From positions 115,644 to 179,643 of the forward strand of contig SFHC01000002.1 in assembly GCA_004555725.1 (NCBI GenBank): DNA of 64,000 nt, given 5' to 3'. The DNA is from [Eubacterium] saphenum. Its GTDB lineage: Bacteria; Bacillota; Clostridia; Peptostreptococcales; Anaerovoracaceae. The translations under genes and the position numbers were made by a program. Of the stretch, positions 59,998-64,000 are shown piece by piece (positions within the stretch are counted from its first letter, which is position 1; each line of letters begins with the position of its first letter). Below the pieces are notes generated by a model. That model was not told where the DNA came from. It made no database searches and saw only the letters and a list, made by a program, of their open reading frames with translations.

Positions 59998-61587
59998 ATG
60001 GAAACCTACGGATTAGACAAGCTGGGAATCACTACCCCTGAGATTTACAGAAATTTAAGCCCGGCTGTTCTCGTAGAAAAAGCACTTAAGAGAAACGAGG
60101 GCGTGCTGACCGATACCGGCGCGCTGGCTGTAAACACTGGAAAATACACGGGACGCTCTCCGCACGATAAGTTCATCGTTGATTCCGAGGGTGTGCATGA
60201 TCTCATCGACTGGGGAAAGGTCAACCGTCCGACCAGCCGCGAGACGTTTAACGCCATCAAAGAAGAACTCATTAAATACCTGTCCGCGCAGGATGAGGTG
60301 TTTATCTTTGACGGATTTGCAGGAGCAGATCCAAAATACACACGCAAGTTCCGCATCATCAATGAGCTGGCTTCCCAGAATCTGTTCATCCACAATCTGC
60401 TGATCCGCCCGACTGCGGAAGAGCTGGAAAACTTTGGCGATGCTGACTTCACGATGCTGGTTGCGCCGGGATATAAGTGCGATCCGGAAAGATTCGGTAT
60501 TCATTCGGAAGCTGCGATCATGATCGACTATGAAGCGCACTTCATCATCATCGCCGGCTCCGCATACTCCGGAGAAATCAAAAAGTCCGTATTCAGCACA
60601 ATGAACTTTGTTCTGCCTGTTGAAGATAATGTACTGCCGATGCACTGCTCCGCAAATATGGACCCGGAGACTGGGGACACCGCAGTATTCTTCGGCCTTT
60701 CCGGAACAGGAAAGACAACGCTGTCCGCAGATCCTGCCAGAAAGCTGATCGGAGACGACGAGCACGGGTGGTCCGATAACGGCATCTTCAACTTTGAGGG
60801 CGGCTGCTACGCTAAGTGCATTGACCTGAAAGAAGAGAATGAACCGGAGATCTATCACGCGATCCGCTTTGGCGCGGTTTCAGAGAACTTGATTCTGGAT
60901 CCGGACACCAGAAAGCCGGATTATGCAGACCGCACGCTGACAGAAAACACACGTGTCGGCTATCCGGTAGAGTTTATTTCCAACTCTCAGATTCCTGGAT
61001 ACGGCGGAATTCCAAAGGTCGTGATCTTCCTGACTGCAGATTCCTTTGGCGTGCTCCCTCCGATTTCCAAGCTGGACAGAAATGCAGCAATGTACCAGTT
61101 TGTAACCGGATTTACGGCAAAAGTTGCCGGAACAGAGCGCGGCATCACCGAGCCGGTTCCGACATTCTCCACACTGTTCGGCCAGCCGTTCATGCCGCTC
61201 GGCGCAGAAAAATATGCGCAGATGCTCGGCGAACGCCTGGATAAGTACGGAACACAGGTTTACCTGGTAAACACCGGATGGTCCGGAGGCCCTTACGGAA
61301 CAGGAAGCCGCATGAAGCTGAAATACACCAGAGCGATGGTTACAGCCGCACTGAACGGAACGCTGAACGATGCTGAATTCGTCCATGATGACCGCTTCAA
61401 CGTTGATGTTCCGCAGTCCTGCCCGAACGTACCGTCAGAAGTTCTGAATCCGAGAGACACCTGGGCAGATAAGGACGCTTACGACAAGCAGGCTGACCGC
61501 CTTGCCAATATGTTTGTCGAGAACTTTAAAGAAAAGTATCCGGATATGCCGGAAGAGATTGCAGCTGCCGGCCCAAAGGCAAAATAA
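59998..61587 (+). CDS. pckA: Phosphoenolpyruvate carboxykinase (ATP)
   Basis: 529 residues. P-loop FFGLSGTGKTTLSADP; metal-site residues in IGDDEHGW; GGCYAKCIDL; NTGWSGGPYGTGSRMKLKYTRAM. ATP type from length and motifs. Converts oxaloacetate to PEP or, in fermenters, PEP to oxaloacetate with ATP gain. Single gene with AAGGAGG and its own terminator. Confidence 0.97.
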   Translation: METYGLDKLGITTPEIYRNLSPAVLVEKALKRNEGVLTDTGALAVNTGKYTGRSPHDKFIVDSEGVHDLIDWGKVNRPTSRETFNAIKEELIKYLSAQDEVFIFDGFAGADPKYTRKFRIINELASQNLFIHNLLIRPTAEELENFGDADFTMLVAPGYKCDPERFGIHSEAAIMIDYEAHFIIIAGSAYSGEIKKSVFSTMNFVLPVEDNVLPMHCSANMDPETGDTAVFFGLSGTGKTTLSADPARKLIGDDEHGWSDNGIFNFEGGCYAKCIDLKEENEPEIYHAIRFGAVSENLILDPDTRKPDYADRTLTENTRVGYPVEFISNSQIPGYGGIPKVVIFLTADSFGVLPPISKLDRNAAMYQFVTGFTAKVAGTERGITEPVPTFSTLFGQPFMPLGAEKYAQMLGERLDKYGTQVYLVNTGWSGGPYGTGSRMKLKYTRAMVTAALNGTLNDAEFVHDDRFNVDVPQSCPNVPSEVLNPRDTWADKDAYDKQADRLANMFVENFKEKYPDMPEEIAAAGPKAK

Positions 61588-61673
61588 TATCAACAACCCA
61601 TAAATACAGCTGTTCCTGCCCGGAGGACTGACCTCCGGAGCCGGACATCACAGCAGATAAAAGCACACCGTAA

Positions 61674-61737
61674 AACCGGGACTGACGCGGCTCCAGCAGA
61701 AGACATTCTGTCCGGGCCAGACAGTTCCGGTTTTTTT
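61674..61737 (+). terminator. Intrinsic terminator after pckA
   Basis: AACCGGGACTG / CAGTTCCGGTT stem (one mismatch) followed by seven T. A smaller CGGAGG / CCTCCG hairpin lies at 61621-61637. Confidence 0.8.
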
Positions 61738-61824
61738 ATTTCTCATTTTTCTCTTCTTACCAGCGCATGCTTTTTGTTAAATAATGCAGTAAATAACACA
61801 TTAATATTGTCGCATATATACCAA

Positions 61825-61853
61825 TTGCATACAATAAATAATGCGTGTATAAT
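61825..61853 (+). promoter_or_regulatory. Promoter of the second LysR gene
   Basis: TTGCAT, 17-base spacer, perfect TATAAT. The spacer region has GCAT...ATGC and repeated AATAATGC segments that could be the protein's own site. Confidence 0.65.
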
Positions 61854-61935
61854 TAAGTTGGATGTTACTATACTTAATTTTAATAGACAATCAGCACTTG
61901 CGTTTATCATCCACAAAGAACGGAAGGAGCCTCTT

Positions 61936-62844
61936 ATGTTAGATCTGAAGAAACTGAGATATCTGGATGCGATCTATAAATACGGCAGTTTTACCCAGGC
62001 GAGCAAGGAACTGTTCGTATCCCAGCCGGCGATCTCTGCCGCAATTACCAGCCTGGAAAAGCAGCTCGGTGTAGAACTCCTGATTCGCAATTCCAAGTCC
62101 GTGACCTTCACTCCCGCCGGAGAGCGCTTCATGATCTATACGCAGCATATTCTGCAGGAATGCGAAAAGGCAGAGCAGGATATGAAGTATATGTCCAAGA
62201 CTTATGATCAGACACTTCGCATGGGACTGTCGCCATTCCTTTCTCATCACCTGCTGCCGTACCTCTACGACACATTTATCTCTACGAGGAAAAACGCACA
62301 GCTGCAGATTTTTGAAGGCACCATGAGCAATCATATCTCCATGATCCGCGACGGCAATCTGGATCTGACCTACAATGCTCTGCCGAACGTACCAGTCGAA
62401 GATATCATCACCGAAAAGGTCACTTCTGCGCAGATCTACGCCATTCTGCCGCACGATCACGAGCTGGCCGCATACCCGGAAATAGAACTGAGTATGCTGA
62501 ACGGAGAATCAGTTTCCCTTCCGGATAAGAATTCAAAAATCTACGCGATGATGATGCATCAATTCCGGACGCACGGCGTTGTTCCGCGGGAATTATCCTT
62601 TCATGAACAGATGATCTGCATGTTTGATATGGTAAAATATGGACACTATATCTGTTTTGTAAATGAGGGAGCGTTTCTGTCTCTCCGTGATGCCGATCCA
62701 AAGCTTGTAGCCCGTCCAATGGCGGATCCGATTACCTTTGACATCGGATTTATTATGCGGAAGGACATCCCTCTGCCAAAAATCGGCCATGAACTGATCG
62801 ATTACATAAAGAACACTTCGCAGTACTGGCTGCATGTACGATAA
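61936..62844 (+). CDS. LysR-family regulator
   Basis: 302 residues from the ATG at 61936 (AAGGAG six bases upstream). Winged helix LDLKKLRYLDAIYKYGSFTQASKELFVSQPAISAAITSLEKQLGVELLIRNSKSVTFTPAGERF, then an effector domain. Stands between pckA and the convergent MBL-fold gene; targets are unknown. Not closely similar to the selAB-linked LysR beyond the HTH. Confidence 0.9.
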   Translation: MLDLKKLRYLDAIYKYGSFTQASKELFVSQPAISAAITSLEKQLGVELLIRNSKSVTFTPAGERFMIYTQHILQECEKAEQDMKYMSKTYDQTLRMGLSPFLSHHLLPYLYDTFISTRKNAQLQIFEGTMSNHISMIRDGNLDLTYNALPNVPVEDIITEKVTSAQIYAILPHDHELAAYPEIELSMLNGESVSLPDKNSKIYAMMMHQFRTHGVVPRELSFHEQMICMFDMVKYGHYICFVNEGAFLSLRDADPKLVARPMADPITFDIGFIMRKDIPLPKIGHELIDYIKNTSQYWLHVR

Positions 62845-62954
62845 TACCATATCCTGTCGGCTGCTCCGGGACACCTGCGCCCAAGAAGCAGCACATCGAT
62901 GAATGAAAACAACCCTGCGCAATACGAAGTGCATCTCTCTGTCTTTTTCTCCGG

Positions 62955-63725
62955 CTATACAAACCATTCCGTCTGCATAGGCTCAGTAAAGGCTTTTACA
63001 ATTCCACCATCCTCGTTCCAGCGTTCCAGTCTCTGCTGAAGCATATGACGCATATTCATACGATCATCGCCTCTGAACGGAACATGGTAAACAGCGAATG
63101 CCTTAGAGCGAAGTGCGCCGTGGTAAAAATGCCGGTATTCCATTTCTCCAAAGAAATATGGATTCAGGAATACAACATCCCATTCCTGCGGAATTTCCCT
63201 GAAGTCATGGTGGACGTAATCCACATCTGCTGTAATCAGGACCTTCATCTGCTCCAATTTCAGAAGGTAACAGAAATTCGAAACGTCCCTGTACTTCTTC
63301 TCCAGCGGCTTCAGGTGCTGCATTCTCACTGTCTGCAGCTCCAGGCCGCTGTCCAGGGAAAATACCTGATGATCGGTCTGCGAACCCAGAATCACCGCCG
63401 GAACATTGCGCTCCTCCAGAAAAGAAGACAGTTCATTTCCATCTACAGCCTCCTCCGGAAGAAACACGCCTTTTACCTTTCGATTCATCAAAAACTCCTT
63501 CAGGCGGCGTTCCGAAAAATGATCCGGATGATTATGCGTAAAGAGCAGATAATCAATACTCTGAAACGGATCTTGGCCAGACAGCATCATTTCCCAGGTC
63601 TTATGCGGAATTCCGCTGAAATCATGTCCCTCATCATCATAAATAGCATCTACAAGAATTTTCGTATTTTCATACTCGAGGAGTATTCCCGCATTGGAGA
63701 TTAATGTTGCCTGCAATTTACCCAT
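62955..63725 (-). CDS. MBL-fold metallo-hydrolase
   Basis: 256 residues from the ATG at 63725 (AAAGGA about eight bases upstream); a 21-codon upstream extension is less likely. GKLQATLISNAGILLEYENTKILVDAIYDDEG and the metal motif THNHPDHFS (HxHxDH) place it in the UlaG-like/YcbL-type metallo-beta-lactamase fold. ITADVDYVHHDF would give later metal ligands. Cytosolic hydrolase of unknown substrate. Confidence 0.85.
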   Translation of the reverse strand: MGKLQATLISNAGILLEYENTKILVDAIYDDEGHDFSGIPHKTWEMMLSGQDPFQSIDYLLFTHNHPDHFSERRLKEFLMNRKVKGVFLPEEAVDGNELSSFLEERNVPAVILGSQTDHQVFSLDSGLELQTVRMQHLKPLEKKYRDVSNFCYLLKLEQMKVLITADVDYVHHDFREIPQEWDVVFLNPYFFGEMEYRHFYHGALRSKAFAVYHVPFRGDDRMNMRHMLQQRLERWNEDGGIVKAFTEPMQTEWFV

Positions 63726-63820
63726 TATCAATATCCTTTCTGAAGTGCCTTCTCTAGATTGCCTGTCACTGTAATCATTATATGTCAATATAATATATCC
63801 AAAGAGTATATATGCAAATT

Positions 63821-63853
63821 AAAAAAGAGCCGACAGCAAACGCTGTCAGCTCT
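63821..63853 (-). terminator. Terminator of the rRNA operon
   Basis: GAGCTGACAGC / GCTGTCGGCTC stem with a short loop (one G-T pair), then TTTTTTAATTTG on the minus strand, just past the 5S rRNA. Confidence 0.88.
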
Positions 63854-63905
63854 CTGCTTCATGAGAAATGATAAACATGAAACGAATAAATACTTTAGAA
63901 CCGAA

Positions 63906-64000
63906 ACCGGCGGCGTCCTACTTTCCCAGGCGGTCTCCCACCAAGTATCCTCGGCGCTGGGGAGCTTAACTTCTGTGTTCGGGATGGGTACAGGTGTGTC
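63906..64000 (-). rRNA. rrf: 5S ribosomal RNA, 3' part (cut by window edge)
   Basis: On the minus strand CACACCTGTACCCATCCCGAA, then CACAGAAGTTAAGCTCCCCA, GCGCCGAGGATACTTGG and TGGGAGACCGCCTGGGAAAG are highly conserved 5S segments. The 3' end is near CGCCGCCGG. The 5' ~20 bases and the rest of the rRNA operon lie beyond the right edge. Confidence 0.95.

Noticed and set aside
1..64000. CRISPR arrays, insertion sequences, prophage or attachment sites
   Set aside because: No regularly spaced repeats, transposase, integrase or phage genes were seen; the only tandem repeat is inside rho.

Overview
The window looks like a chromosome segment from an anaerobic, amino-acid-fermenting Firmicute of class Clostridia. 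The gene order rho / DUF1385 / prmC / prfA / Sua5 / rpiB / upp, the type B dihydroorotate dehydrogenase (pyrD with pyrK), strong AGGAGG-type ribosome binding sites and sigma-A-like promoters all fit this. So does the glycine reductase locus with two selenocysteine subunits. Family-level placement cannot be made safely from sequence reading alone.

Layout. 1-9.4 kb (mostly minus strand): a two-component system cut by the window edge, a HAD phosphatase, a lipoprotein, a cysteine hydrolase, rplM-rpsI with a long leader, an NhaC-type antiporter, a P-type ATPase and a TetR regulator. 10-25 kb (minus): tyrS, upp, rpiB, Sua5, prfA, an ATP-grasp enzyme, rpmE, a PF09818-type ATPase, prmC, DUF1385, a rho with a repetitive disordered N-terminus, a ClC transporter, a 33-aa membrane peptide and a DUF1934 protein. 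25-30 kb: a membrane-anchored HtrA protease (plus), then a GntR regulator, ispE, an Ig-like membrane protein and tadA (minus). 30.6-39.2 kb (plus): a CvpA-like protein, then pyrC-pyrK-pyrD-pyrF-pyrE-pyrB-pyrI-murE, ending at a bidirectional terminator.

39.3-59.7 kb is a selenium island. It holds the complete UGA-decoding apparatus: selA, selB, tRNA-Sec and a selD that itself contains in-frame UGA. It also holds selenium-handling genes (yedF, two DUF3343 genes, a cysteine desulfurase/selenocysteine lyase-like enzyme and a LysR regulator joined to selAB). The main selenium consumers are here too: glycine reductase GrdA and GrdB, both with in-frame UGA, with GrdE, GrdX and a dedicated thioredoxin/thioredoxin reductase. 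The grdX-E-B-A operon has a consensus-like promoter, a glycine riboswitch and a terminator in its leader. The same 12-bp perfect palindrome sits upstream of both the grd and the trx promoters. Beside them is a double-cubane-cluster reductase / DUF3343 / activase cassette of unknown substrate. grdC and grdD, which make acetyl phosphate, are not in the window.

The right end holds pckA, a second LysR gene, an MBL-fold hydrolase and the 3' part of a 5S rRNA gene. An rRNA operon therefore runs into the window from the right on the minus strand.

The genes fit a cell that takes electrons through TrxB/TrxA to the selenoproteins of glycine reductase, releases pyruvate from D-serine, and keeps the selenium supply, Sec insertion and glycine sensing close together.
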